Source: Toxoplasma gondii ME49 | Lineage: Eukaryota; Apicomplexa; Conoidasida; Eucoccidiorida; Sarcocystidae | Length of the DNA stretch: 64,000 nucleotides | Assembly (NCBI RefSeq): GCF_000006565.2 | Contig: NC_031470.1 | Coordinates: 622,954 to 686,953 of the forward strand | Direction: 5' to 3' | Part shown: in pieces, positions 31,901 through 41,396 of the stretch | Position numbering within the stretch: position 1 is the first letter of the stretch | How the letters are laid out: every line of letters starts with the position of its first letter | Position numbers and translations under genes: made by a program | Notes under the pieces: generated by a model | What the model saw: the letters and a program-made list of their open reading frames with translations, nothing else | Database searches by the model: none | Told to the model about the DNA's origin: nothing

Positions 31901-34900
31901 GCCGGCCGACCGCGGAGACGGAGGCGGAGACGCTTTCTGCGCAGGCGAAGACGACCGAGACAGCGTCCTCCGAAGGGCGGCGAACATTCCCTTCGCCTTC
32001 GGCTTCTCTGCCGCAGCGAACTTCTTCGCCAGACCGGAGGCGAGACCCTGCGCGCCTGCAGAGCTCGGCGTCTCTGCTGTCTTCGCTCCCAGGGGCTCCG
32101 CTGGCGAGGCGCTTGTCGCCTTCGACGGCGGCAGACTCTTCTTGGCAACATGTCCAGGCGAAGGCGCCGCGCGGTCCGGAGCTCCCGCGGCAGCTGCAGC
32201 CTCCCGCAGAGTTGCTTCTTGCAGGGCGAGGGCGAGGCGCTGGTTCTCGGCGAGTAAAGTGGCGACCTCCGTTTGAAGCACAGAGACGTCGGTGGAAAGC
32301 GGAACCGATGCAGAGGCTTTCGCGCCTTTTCCTGGAGGCGGCAAAAGCGGCTTGCTCTTCACACTCTTCGCCACAGTCGAGTCTTTCCCCGACTCCAAGG
32401 GTGCGGATACCTGGTCCTTCGCTTTGCCCGCGGCGGCTGCGAGATCTTCTCTCAGCCTCGCCACGACCTGCTCCAACTCCTCGTTTCTCGCCTCGGTCTC
32501 CCGTAGTTTCGCCTCGAGGTCGCCGACTTTGGCGGCTTCCGCAGCGAGGAGCTGCTTCTTCGCTTCGAGCTCTGCTTCGAGACTGTCGCTTCTCGCAGCC
32601 TTTGCTCTCAGAGCTACGACCTCGGCCTGGAGCTTCGCGTGGACATCTTCTTCTAACTTCTTCTGCAGAGCCGCGGTCTCCGCCTGTCCGTCTCCTGCGG
32701 CTCGACGCGCGAGCTCTTCTTCTCGCGCCTTCAAGGTTGCTCGCTCTTCGGCGAGACTTTGCCGAGCTTCTGCAATTTGCGACTGCAGCTCGGCCACGAG
32801 GCCCTCAGTGCGTTGACTCTTTTCTTGAAACTTTTCTTCCGTCGACTTCAGGCTCTCTTGCAGCGACTTGATGGTGGCCTTCAGTCTCGCGTTCTCGTCC
32901 TCGACGTCCCTCTTCGCAGCGACAGTCGCCTCCTCTCGGCCCTCTAGAAGACTCTTCAGTTGCCGGATCTCTGCGCGCTGGCCGTCTCTCTCCAACAGCG
33001 CCGAGTTCAGCGCGGCTTCTTTGTCGATCAGGAGACTCCGAAGGCCTGCGAGCTGGTCATGCACTCCACGCTGCGCCCGAGCTGTGCTCTGCTCCGCTGT
33101 CTCCCTTTCTCTGGGAGAGGCGCAGACACTCCGCGCTCGACTCGACAAGCAGCTCTCTGCTCCGAGACCTGCCCTCGCGCGGCCTGCGCCTCCACTGACG
33201 CCCAGCGTCTCTCTGCGGCCGCCCACACCCCAAGCCTTTTCGTCGCCGCCTGGTTCGCCGCGAACGCCGCGCTTCGCACCCTTGCTCGCCGCAAGCTCCT
33301 CCAGGGCAGAAACTGCGCAGGGCAAGAGGTCGGCGAAGGAAAAGCCAGCGACTGGCTGCAGATCAGAGGCAGCGGCCGCGGCCTTGTCGCCGGGGCCTCG
33401 TTTCTGGTCTCGCCAGTCGATGGCGACGCACGATGCCGCGCAGAGGCGCATGCGTGAGAGGAGTTCCCGCTGGTCGTCTTCGCCGAGCTGAGCCGCGACG
33501 CTCTGAAGAAGCAAGTCCAGAGCGCATCTTTGCCGAAAGAACGAGAGCGTCTGGTTCCGTTCCTCTGTCACACGCTGCCGCAGACTCTTGTTCTCCTGCT
33601 CGAGTTTCCCTATCGCCTCCCGGTATCGCGCCAGCTCCTTCGTCTGGAGAACGCGATCACCCTTCGTCACAAACTGTTCGAGAAAGGTGTTCTCGGCGTA
33701 CAAGTCCCGACTCACAGCCACTGCCGCTCGGAGCTCAGAGGGTCTGCAGGCGTCTTCGCGCACCGCTGGCGCCTCGCCTCTGCGCCGCTTTCCCTTTGGG
33801 CTGCCGCGCGAGACCGAGTGACAACGGAAGCCTGTGCACTGCTCCAGCGCACTGTGGACGCTGTGCTTCAGTCGCTGGACCTGCTCCGAGAAGTCCGCGG
33901 ATGGAACGTCCTCCAGGGGGCGCCGCAAGCAGCGGCCCCGCATCACTTGCTCTAAAACGAGTCGGTACACATTCCCCTCGTCAGGATTTCGACAAGCCTC
34001 GCGCAGAAGCCACAAAGAGGGATCTCGATCCACGGCACTCGACACGGCCGACGCCTCGGCAGACGCAGCTCGCGACTCCGGCGGATGCCAAGACAGGAAC
34101 CTGCGCGCCTCCTCCGCGGGAGTCTGGAGACGCCGAGGCGCCGCAGACAGTGGAAACGAAGGCGCCACTCTCCTTGGTCGATCCTTGGGCGCCGCAGCAG
34201 GCGCAGCAGACGTCGCAGGCGCAGCAGACGTCGCAGGTGCAGCAGACGTCGCAGGCGCAGCAGACGTCGCAGGCGCAGCAGACGTCGCAGGCGCAGCATA
34301 AGATTGGGGCTCTGCGAGGCGAATGCTTTGCTCGAGCAAATATGGAAAGCCATCGTCCACTTCGTCCGCACTGCTCTCGTCCCCGTTTCTGCGCAGCTCC
34401 GCTGCATCCACGGTTCGCGTTCTGTGTCTTGACTGACAGGCAATGCATGCACGGCCCTGCCGCTGCCGCCCGCGGAGGCCTTGGCGATCGCCCCCGGCCG
34501 ACTGGGCTCGCATGCGGCTGCCTTCCTCGAGGCCTCTCGAGGCGGAGCGCTTGTGAGAGGCCGCGGAAAAGCTACAGGCCTCGAGGTTGTCTCCTGAGGA
34601 GTCCCGCAAGCCTCTGGGACCTCGCGCGGCTACCGCCGTCGACGCGGTCTCACAGAAACCTTCGCCTCTGTCGTCTTCTGGCGTTGGTCGCGACGACGGT
34701 GGCAGCACCGGGAGCTGGCAAGGCAGCCTGTACGAGGCGCTCGACTTGTGCCGAGGTGTGTGCGTTTCGCCGCGCACAGCTGAAGAGACTGAACGGTGCG
34801 AGGGACAGGGAGCTGCGGTGATGGGAGCTGGAGAGAAGACAGGAGGAACTCTTGAAGGAGACAGGGGAGGTGGTGCCGCCGAGAAAGAGAAGTAGCTCGT

Positions 34901-35494
34901 GAGAGAGACAGTTGAGCGAGCTGACGGCGAAGCGGGCGGAGACGAAGAAGGAGGGTGCAGAGGAGGTGCAATTCGCTTCCCCTGGAATTCCACTCCGTCC
35001 TCAGGCGCGCCGCGTCTGCTCTCAGCCAACGCCGGCAGGTGAACTGGTCGCTCACTGAGTCGGTCTGCCTCTGCAGTTCTGGCAGCTTCCGAGGAAGCAG
35101 CGACGGCTCCTGGACAGCTCAGGGCGGAAGAGGACGCCTGCACTGCGCGACTCTCTGGTCGTTCCGCAAGAGCATGAAGAGGCCTCGAGGCTGTCGCATG
35201 CTGCGGCGAGGCCGAGATGCACACAGCTGCAGCAGAGCTTCTCTGTCTGACTCGTAAATCGCAGTCTGCGTTCGCAGGAGAAGGCGGAGACGACAAAGAA
35301 AAACCAGGGGGAAGTGGATGCGAATTCCAAGAAGGAAAGTGCAGCGAAGCCGCGCGGCTGGAGCCGGGGACAGGCGACGGCAACGCAAACGAAGCGGACG
35401 CGGAAGAAGGAGACGCAAGAGACGAGGGAGGCGACAAGGAACCAATGGCGATAGGCACAGGCCCTGCAGAGGGCTGCGCATTCGACGGCGCCAT
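25988..35494 (-). CDS. Giant coiled-coil protein with Pro/Lys linkers and aromatic-glycine tail motifs, single exon
   Basis: A 3,168-codon frame from the ATG at 35494 (GGGAACATGGCG). An upstream in-frame start at 35593 would add 33 residues. About the first 600 residues are Ser/Pro/Ala-rich and disordered, with an SAAPAT repeat. A helical block follows (near ENTFLEQFVTKGD), then more than a dozen modules in which heptad coiled coil (EALRAQL, ERLKKENAELQKKL types) alternates with Pro/Lys linkers such as PPPKKAG, VPPKKAA and PPPPKKKPAVPAPKAKEG. The last linker-coil module is repeated almost exactly. Toward the C-terminus comes a KE-rich solid helix (EKKEKEEREKKEKEEQ) and four short motifs: IFSFWGGG, MFSWFGGG, FLSAFGFG and a terminal GYFWGF. 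No motor, kinase or transmembrane segment is seen. It is probably a cytoskeletal or membrane-tethering scaffold; that is inference from architecture, and I recognise no named family. Confidence 0.9.
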   Translation of the reverse strand: MAPSNAQPSAGPVPIAIGSLSPPSSLASPSSASASFALPSPVPGSSRAASLHFPSWNSHPLPPGFSLSSPPSPANADCDLRVRQRSSAAAVCISASPQHATASRPLHALAERPESRAVQASSSALSCPGAVAASSEAARTAEADRLSERPVHLPALAESRRGAPEDGVEFQGKRIAPPLHPPSSSPPASPSARSTVSLTSYFSFSAAPPPLSPSRVPPVFSPAPITAAPCPSHRSVSSAVRGETHTPRHKSSASYRLPCQLPVLPPSSRPTPEDDRGEGFCETASTAVAARGPRGLRDSSGDNLEACSFSAASHKRSASRGLEEGSRMRAQSAGGDRQGLRGRQRQGRACIACQSRHRTRTVDAAELRRNGDESSADEVDDGFPYLLEQSIRLAEPQSYAAPATSAAPATSAAPATSAAPATSAAPATSAAPAAAPKDRPRRVAPSFPLSAAPRRLQTPAEEARRFLSWHPPESRAASAEASAVSSAVDRDPSLWLLREACRNPDEGNVYRLVLEQVMRGRCLRRPLEDVPSADFSEQVQRLKHSVHSALEQCTGFRCHSVSRGSPKGKRRRGEAPAVREDACRPSELRAAVAVSRDLYAENTFLEQFVTKGDRVLQTKELARYREAIGKLEQENKSLRQRVTEERNQTLSFFRQRCALDLLLQSVAAQLGEDDQRELLSRMRLCAASCVAIDWRDQKRGPGDKAAAAASDLQPVAGFSFADLLPCAVSALEELAASKGAKRGVRGEPGGDEKAWGVGGRRETLGVSGGAGRARAGLGAESCLSSRARSVCASPRERETAEQSTARAQRGVHDQLAGLRSLLIDKEAALNSALLERDGQRAEIRQLKSLLEGREEATVAAKRDVEDENARLKATIKSLQESLKSTEEKFQEKSQRTEGLVAELQSQIAEARQSLAEERATLKAREEELARRAAGDGQAETAALQKKLEEDVHAKLQAEVVALRAKAARSDSLEAELEAKKQLLAAEAAKVGDLEAKLRETEARNEELEQVVARLREDLAAAAGKAKDQVSAPLESGKDSTVAKSVKSKPLLPPPGKGAKASASVPLSTDVSVLQTEVATLLAENQRLALALQEATLREAAAAAGAPDRAAPSPGHVAKKSLPPSKATSASPAEPLGAKTAETPSSAGAQGLASGLAKKFAAAEKPKAKGMFAALRRTLSRSSSPAQKASPPPSPRSAGGSSDEVAKLRAQLEKMREELARALEQKNILSGHEATAGAAGAALGTSGKAKTPAKVGPKKAAPALEASAETATKQIAELKRENEALRQRIAELEAFKPSEPGGEKAAPAATQGPPAQKGAVPPKMGVVPPKKAARLQPAQTQGDSERSTNLGEAEEVKRLRSEVDRLQLEKERLEAELKQERQELVELKQTVRSPSATLGGSKKVSPVGAAKLKGMPPPKASSPAVPAASHADEEMQTLRSALSEVQKERDELKKRLESLESAEKRDETKKDAPQPEAAGKAGPPKKAGPSKKPPLVGAKKAASPAPPAVDAAVSEAPGAAEASPIAAVDLQDIEALKKEVEALRAQLVASEGAKAALEEKLKTAEAPKSKASPPAKAKLAPVPKNAGGTDARVGYTGVGDTGEKLRELEVEVKELRAEKAALLEENAKLKREGSQVVQGQPASEDQGKPVPGKKAGPVGGKVPPKATAKAPASEAPTSGHEATETQRKLEELEVEVKTLRAENEALAKDLAKLKKEREDAPQGEEAKAGGKTAVPKKSPPKPGALPAKKAAAPVAKAEEEQKPGGSVGMDSKLEEKIAALEMENRTLRDELARVKEQVKQSAKAREETPQTAEPSSAGKAAPPFGVVKAKGPPKKALPASATSICATTGEAEQNEAQARLAALEEETRELREKAKHLEAERDTLKRQVDELKQAEAKPRGGGQEREERSEEGDAPAKAGAKGGKPPPPKKKPAVPAPKAKEGVEEKGEGEGKDEVKTEDITKMKEEIDRLTKEKEELQEEVTALKGAAEKREETAGGEKAEETQAMKQEIERLKKENAELQKKLADLSVATEKREEASGEGDAPAKAGAKGGKPPPPKKKPAVPAPKAKEGVEEKGEGEGRDEVKTEDINKMKEEIDRLTKEKEELQKEVTALKGAAEKREETAGGEKAEETQAMKQENERLKKENAELQKKLADLSVATEKREEASGEGDAPAKAGAKGGKPPPPKKKPAVPAPKAKEGVEEKGEGEGKDEVKTEDITKMKEEIDLLTKEKEELQKEVTAIKGAAEKREETAGGEKAEETQAMKQENERLKKENAELQKKLADLSVATEKREEASGEGDAPAKAGAKGGKPPPPKKKPAVPAPKAKEGVEEKGEGEGKDEVKTEDISVQLEELRKENEHLKRCLESVAKDGGAPASGASQEMKRLQEELEELKKEKEKSKAEETNAGGAGGAADVEKLKAVEAENENLRKQLSELQKASPTAPASEKKEENADAPSEKKEDDSKTVVALQEEIRVLKEEKGSLEKRLQEATSASPPAAVKSKSAPPPKKAGAAPKDAEGAAKDEAGDAKALEAKVAALETENKKLKAHIASLTPAAAGKEGISVQEGQKLEKRSSILKVFDDEDGLDRQWSVVVPAAGDLIPVAKYESAKAKYEKLLDAYRRQKGKIASFEADASQYAEERETLQTQVTDLQGELRRTRAELGVFQELEKKQEEEQKKNEEAEAQAAGSIFSFWGGGAEAEPAEAAPAEKTNEAEGQVKLLKVKVKNLQEEKQMLESKLEKMQSKLEAARSGAGSMATIPTIEDLKRSSGGGEEKSEAGGESSSEVTKKIATLQKELEEGRVREQKLQEEVTKLKKVLEGLEKGTKSEQGEKPEQTQEETGREVQKRLEEVEKERDELKVKLSEKEEEIKKLKGETETLEKDKSDLLKKVAALEEEMKGLREQAATESAKASVAEAEPSQKEHEEKEKKEKAKKEKKEKEGKDKQEQEEKKKEQEEEQAKQAKEEQEKKEKEEKERKKKEKKEQAKREKEEQEKKEKEEREKKEKEEQEKKEKEEREKKEKEEQEKKEKEEREKKEKEEQEKKEKEEREKKEAEEKEAAQAEEPAPDQGGGMFSWFGGGAAAAPEQSETEPPSEEEKEEGGGFLSAFGFGAPAPPEKEEEPSILRLSTAPQEGQEDAPKAADATSDASSEDEAEAGIASSIAGYFWGF
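26341..26540 (-). repeat. 48-bp in-frame tandem repeat (KE-rich helix)
   Basis: About four copies of a 48-bp unit encode a 16-residue REKKEKEEQEKKEKEE pattern, expected to form a highly charged single helix. The copies differ by a few silent or conservative changes. Confidence 0.85.
28457..29773 (-). repeat. 387-bp tandem repeat, about 3.4 copies, in frame
   Basis: The same anchor sequence recurs at 28511, 28898, 29285 and 29672, exactly 387 bp apart each time (129 codons). Each unit encodes a GDAPAKAGAKGG...KPPPPKKKPAVPAPKAKEG linker followed by a coiled-coil block ending near LQKKLADLSVATEKREE. The copies differ at only a few bases, which indicates recent duplication or ongoing gene conversion. 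Confidence 0.95.
34201..34298 (-). repeat. 18-bp in-frame tandem repeat (SAAPAT)
   Basis: About 5.4 copies of GCGCAGCAGACGTCGCAG (plus strand), with one base changed in one copy. They encode the SAAPAT hexapeptide run in the N-terminal disordered part of the coiled-coil protein. Confidence 0.95.
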
Positions 35495-37740
35495 GTTCCC
35501 CCTTTTTACTTGACTCCGGCTGTCGAGTTCTCGTCGAGGAAAACAATTTACAGAGGCGCAAGAGTGTGCGCTGACGAAAGAAGGGGATCGCAAGCTGAAG
35601 GCGACGAGTCAAATAGAGAAGGTAAGACGGGTGCCTCGCTGGATCGCGAAGACGACAAGCAGAGCAGATGAGTCGCTGGTGGCCGGGAGGGAATGTTGGA
35701 TTCCGACTTCTTGACTTCATGAGAGAACGAGCAGTTACGAAAAGAAAGGACTGAAGGCATTCCCCTTTCTAGCAGATATGCCGAGGGAAGAACGCAGGAG
35801 AAAACAGACGGCAGACACAACAAGAGAGGTTGCTGACTCCACCCTGAGAAAGCCTCAGCGACGGAGGCAACGAGCGGCTAGTATGCGTCCGTACTCTTGT
35901 TGGAAGACAACATGCGCCAACCAGAGGGCAAAGAGGACTCGAAGGAAAACGAAATGGGCGCGAAAGACAGACAGGTAGACGGCAGAGAAAGAGGCGAAGA
36001 GTTTACGGTGCAGTGACGGAGAGGACGTCGATACACCTCGGCGGAGAAACCCAGAGCGGACTGTGGACCTGGAAACTGTTCCTGCTTGACGAGGAGGTGC
36101 TAACGAAGAGGCAGTTAGCCAGAAATCTATGCATGCCTTACTGAAGACTCTTTATGTTCAAGAAACGCGGAAAACGAACGCCGTACCCAGTCGCCACAGA
36201 TCCTGCCAGGAGAGGAAAAGATACGTTAGCAGAAACGATGGACCCGCTAAGAGAGTCTGCGGGAGGCGACCTGGAGCTCACACGTGAGAGCCTTCGCTCA
36301 AAAAAGACAACGAGAGCACATGACAGGAGAGCATCGATGCACGCTGTCAACGAATCCAGAAAAACACACAGATCCGGACAACAGAGGAATTCAATGGCTG
36401 GCAGAGCGCCGACGCTTGGATCTCTGCCATGGGTGCGGCCTGCGACGGCCGTTTTCCACGAAGACCGGAAGAGCCTGAATAATCGAAGAAAAGGCCAGCA
36501 CCCCGCTCAACTTTTTCGCTTTTCCAGACGGCAAAGCGGGGCATTTGCCCGCGACAATCGAGAAATAAATTGACGAGTCACGCGGTACTTTGCGCAGCTC
36601 ATACACGCGTATACGCTGCGTGCTGTGTCGAGCCTCGGAGAGCAGGATCGCTCGACGGACCGCGCGCGTTGGCGTCACGTGAGAAAGTTTGCCTGCCCGT
36701 GGACAGACGCAATCGAGAGACAGGAGGTACACTCTGAGAAAAGAGCGTCCAGTTGTATTGCAAAGGACTCAAAAGCTTGTTTATGACCTGTGTTTCCCGG
36801 CGTCAGGCACACCCGTCTCTCTCGGTCTCTCTGAGGAGTGTACACAAAAAACGGCCCATGCGAGTGCGAGGGCGGCGGATGCTCGCGCGCGTCCTCTTTC
36901 TAGTTTTTGCCCCCGTAAGCCAGGGGGGAAAAAGGTCGTGTTGCGGTAGAGGTAAAACCTTTTAAGGAGGCGAAAGGACCACGCCGCATGCGTTGTGTCA
37001 AAAGGACTCGCGCACACTCGCGGCAGTTTTTACGCTTGTTTGCGAACACAGACGGTGGAGAGACTGGTGCACGGAACGGGTGTGGCGGCTTCTCAACCGC
37101 CTTCCAGTGCGTATTTTCAAAGAGTTCCCCTGGAAAAGGGAGGTAGATGTCAACGGGAGATGGCTCGTTTCCCTGCTTGTCTGTCCTGGAGCAAACGTTG
37201 CGGCTTCCTAGGGATGTGTGCCCCCCAACTTCGCGCTGGATAGTTTGGCCTAGGCAGGTCCCAGCTGTCGCCACGCCAAGCAGTAACAACTACCACGGTA
37301 TTTACCGGAGAGTGTTTGTGTTCCCTTGGATCGCTGCAGCCTGTAAATATTTCACCACATCATCATGAAAGAACTCGACAGACCCTAGTGACTGGAGATG
37401 ATCTGTTAGGAGACTCAACATTCGGCGAAGCCGATCACTGTTGTGCAGTCGGGGCTGTGAAGTCCAAGCAGGACTGGCCCAAAACGTATACGCTGGAAAG
37501 AATCGCGTTTCCGAACGCTCCGCTTCCGCTGTTTGGGGTTCGTCCTGAGTATCCAGATCCAGCCTTCCAGGGCTTGTGTGTGTTTGCCGGTTTGCTGCTC
37601 CATGTCTTGTACTTAGTGCAATAACACCATCCGACCGTAGTTTTGGAAAAGACTCCTCACGTTTCGCCCAATCACCACTCAACAACACTGTTATCTTTCA
37701 GCAAGTCCATCGCTTTCACGATAAATATGCGCATGTATAC

Positions 37741-37794
<54 letters not shown>

Positions 37795-39319
37795 AAGGAA
37801 TTCTTCAGAAAAAAACATTAGCTGCCTTCATAATATAGTCTGGCGTCTGTCGAAGGGTATTTCCAGGTGTCTGTGTCTCTGTAAGTAGGCATTTTGATAG
37901 CATAGATTGTCACCTGTGTCGGCATAGGCGTGTATGTTCTCCGTGGTCGGTTGGCTGCCGTTCCTGAAGAAGAACTCTGGTGACTGGGTTTGCTGCGCAC
38001 AGAGAAGCTAATGCTTCGCTCGAGCCAACGTCTAGATTGAGGGTCTCGTGTTTCATTCCTAGTTCCCGAAGCTGCATGTGAACACAATGCGCGTCGCCAA
38101 TTCTGAACAGAAGGACGCGCTGAGTAGGCTAGTGAGCTGAGTAGAGGACTCGCGCGGCCGGGACTTGGGAAGAGGAGTCAAGTTGCATGCATGCTGAAAA
38201 GCCCCCAAAATTAAAGAATTCCGAGGGAAGAGGGGCCCCTTCACGGACCGTGGACCTGTTGAGGGGCTCGGTAGCCTCTTTATTTTGACTCGGTTCGCCA
38301 CTCGGTTGCTTTTTGGCGCTTCTGTGCCCTTGGGAGCCGGCGTAGTGGAAACCTGAGGGGAAACACCAGGAGGCAAGGTCTGAAAAGATCGCCCTCCATC
38401 CAAAGGAAGAACAGACGCAGACCTCAATTTATACGCCTCGATACAGAAGAAAAGATGATAATAGAGAATAAAGAAATAAACCCGATGGAAACGACTCATT
38501 AGTGTGAAGGCAAATAAACACACCGTAGGCATTCTTGTCTCCGCGCTACTGGTGAAAGCGACGGTTTCTTGCTGGCGAATGTGCTTCCGCGATCCACTGC
38601 TTGTTTGGCAGCGTCAGCTCGAATTCTTAGTTGACACAAAGACACGGATAGGAAAGTGCTCACGTCAGTTTCATGCTCGCTTGTTCTGGTTTAGCTTTTT
38701 CTTACAAGGAGACTTCTCCGGCGAGGCATCAGACCAGGAAGCAAGGGAGGCAGCTGAAAATCCTCGACAGCCTTGTTCGGCTTTTCGGGGAAGAGCATCC
38801 TGAAGAGGGCATGAAGCAAAGAAGAAACCAAAGGGGGAATACCGGATCAGCTTGGTGAGCGTCTCGTGTTTAGCGGGGCGCTGAAGCAGTTTTGTGTAAC
38901 AGTGAGTTTGACCGAGTATCGTTACTTTCTGCTTCTAAGTCCCGCTTCCACCGGTCAGCGTTCTCCTGCGTGGCGTCTGCACTCCTCTAGATGTTCACTT
39001 CAGTTCAGTCGACCTGGAAGGCAAGATAAAATGGAGGGCAAAGAAGCATTATCCCGCGTATAAATTTGGGAAACTAGCGTGTGTACACCAGGCGTACAGG
39101 TATCATGCTGAACACTTCCTGCTTGTAATGTTTCGTAATGTTCCTCTGTACAAAATATAAGGATCGTATTCTTGTTTGCTCGCAGCTGTTTACACACTCT
39201 TGTTTCGTGCAATGCCTGTCCTCTCGGGGTTCTGTCCGGCGTTCAACCAACAGCTCGTTTCCCCACCTTTTTCTCAGTTTCCGTATCCTGACCTCTTCCC
39301 CGCCTTCCTGTCAGCGACT
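35495..39319. other. Divergent intergenic region
   Basis: This 3.8 kb lies between the start of the coiled-coil gene (-) and the start of the DPY-30 gene (+), so it holds two promoters and leaders. No convincing gene is visible; frames are short and overlap antisense partners. It contains a long (TA)n tract. In the 155 bases before the DPY-30 ATG the frame is open from 39176, so an earlier start there cannot be excluded. Confidence 0.5.
37749..37790. repeat. (TA)21 microsatellite
   Basis: A pure TA dinucleotide run of about 42 bases, the longest uninterrupted one in the window. Confidence 0.95.
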
Positions 39320-41287
39320 ATGGCAAGCCCGACGCCCCCCCCTTCTTCCGCCGTCTCTCCTTCTGTTCCCGCCAACTCTTCGTCTGCCTCTCCATCTGCC
39401 TCTTCGTCTCTGTCCGTGTCTTCCGCATCTTCTTCCTCTCCGTTTCCGCCTCTCGAAGATCCACAACTGTTGAGGATGCTTTCCGAACCGCAGTCGACCC
39501 CGGCGACCGGCGTTCTCTCCACAGGAGCATCGGGAAAAAAACAGCAGAGTCTCTTGAGTGAAGAGGCCGCTGAAGCGCTGAGAGCAGCCATCTGTGCGGC
39601 GGTCAAGCTGAGGCCGGCAAATCCCGCCCAGTTTGTCTCAGGTAACAAGGGACAACCCACAGGGAATCGCCAGCAGTCGCACGGCAGAAAAGCTAGCGGC
39701 TTCTGCCCGAGCAACCCCCGGAATAGCAGACGAAATCGCACTGGAGACAAAGAGAAAAAACCCACTGAGCGAAAAGAAAAAGAGGGCGGTCCGTCAGTCC
39801 GTCAGTAGGTACCATTCCACAGGCGTTGAGGACGGGCAAGAGAGTTCTGCAGAGTGTCGCTTTTTCCGGAAGCGGAGCATGTGGACACGTATGCCATTTC
39901 AAATGAATCGAGGACCGGAGGGCTAACGAGACGCCAGTGTACACACTGGAGGAGGTCCGTCCATTCCTGTTCCTCGTTTTCCGATTCTGTGTGTCTTTCC
40001 CATTTTCGCGCTCTTCCACTTCTATGCGTTTATTTGATTGCCTTCCAGCCATGCTGTTCAACAAGAGTGGCTTTTCGCGGGAGTAAGAACTCAGCCACAT
40101 GCAGTACACAAAAGTCCCTCGAATGCTCTCTGAACACACCGAACTCCCGGGAAGGTGCTCACAAACATGCCCACCACCGGATATCCCGTTGTGCTAAAGT
40201 GTTTCATCAACTTCTCTCTCTTGATATCCATTCTCACATCACTCCTACGTATTCTGCTCAGTCCGAACAGGCGCCTCTCTCCTAGACATCGAAAGGAAGA
40301 TACGTAGTTTTATGTGAAATCGCTCTTTTCTTCAGTAAGGACCACGGTCAAACTGAATGCATCTATCCATATATATATATATTTATATTTATATACATTC
40401 GTATGCGGCTGCAGCTGTCTCTACTTATATGTATGCGCAAGAGACCCTGTCGCCAGAAAGTTCTGGAACAGAAATGCCTGTCGACATTCTTGTTCGCGGC
40501 TCACTCACCCAGCGTGTGCCTCGGAAGGGATGTCGCTTATGAGGGAAGGATATGTTTGCATATCCTCGACTGTTTGTGGAGTGCAGCAAGACGACAACTG
40601 TGAGTTGACACCTTCATGCAACTTTTCACGAAGCTTTCATGTAGACTGAATACCCGCGCAGCTTCGAGAACCAAGAGGAGAGAACCCAAGAAAGCATATG
40701 GAGGAACATTACCACCACAGCATGTCCCATTTGAGTCGTTTTCCTCTTCTTCTTCTGAGCTTGAAGTTTCTGATCTCATGCAGGTGCTCTGTCTTCAGTT
40801 GCCCCGCAGAATTTTTCTCGGTTCCACCTTCTCTCTTTTCTGTCTCTCTTTTCCATCTCCTCTCTTTACACGCTTCTTTTTCACATCGCTTCTTGGCATT
40901 AACCACCTCCCCCACCGTCTCGTGTTCTGCGTCTTTGCGTCCGTTGTTTTCCACTGCCTTCTGCGGCGTCTTCTGAGGTTCCTGCTCGTCTGCCTCCCAT
41001 TGCTTTCTCAGGGGAAGGCCTGCCCCGTGGTGTAGTTTCGTTCCATTTCCTGTCTGCGTTTCCACCTCTTCCTTTCCTCGTAGCGTACGAACGCTTCGCC
41101 CTGCTTGCCCCGTCACACTCCTCGCGCTTTCTGGTCGTGTCCACTGTCATTCGTCCGTCTCTCTGTCTGCCCGTGATTTAGAGAATTCATGGAATACTTG
41201 GAAAAAAGCCGGCGATCCGAGGACACCTCCACTCTCGAAAAGAAAGAAGCCGAACAGGACGAGATGGATGCAGAAGAAAAAACCTAG
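39320..41287 (+). CDS. DPY-30 motif protein, two exons
   Basis: Exon 1 is 39320-39641 and exon 2 is 41184-41287, giving 141 aa. The donor is TCAG|GTAACA and the acceptor TTTAGAG|AATTC; one leftover base plus two rebuild a Glu codon. The joined region reads AAICAAVKLRPANPAQF then VSEFMEYLEKSR. This matches the DPY-30 fold: a helix, the LRPxNPxxF turn, then a second helix, which dimerises through a four-helix bundle. Residues 1-75 are a Ser/Pro/Ala-rich disordered extension and the last 20 are acidic. DPY-30 proteins serve in COMPASS/MLL histone H3K4 methyltransferase complexes, and related RIIa-like motifs dock A-kinase anchors and flagellar radial spokes. The sequence does not decide between these roles. 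The 1.5-kb intron contains a (TA)n tract. The gene converges on the zinc-knuckle gene. Confidence 0.82.
40369..40396. repeat. (TA)n microsatellite in the DPY-30 intron
   Basis: TA run with TTTA interruptions inside the long intron of the DPY-30 gene. Confidence 0.85.
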
Positions 41288-41359
41288 GGAGTGTCTTTTG
41301 TCCTCTGGATCGGATCAAAGAGACGATGCCGATGAATTCACTCCCCAACAGTGAGAAAA

Positions 41360-41396
41360 CTTTTTTGGCGGGGTGAGGCTCACCCCGCCAAAAAAG
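41360..41396. repeat. Perfect 37-bp palindrome, 3' of the DPY-30 gene
   Basis: Two 18-base arms, CTTTTTTGGCGGGGTGAG and its exact reverse complement, are separated by one G. It starts 73 bp after the DPY-30 stop, between two converging genes. In a transcript it would form a stem with a GC-rich core flanked by U and A runs, outwardly like a bacterial terminator. Eukaryotic Pol II does not end that way, so any role in 3'-end formation is inference. Confidence 0.9.
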
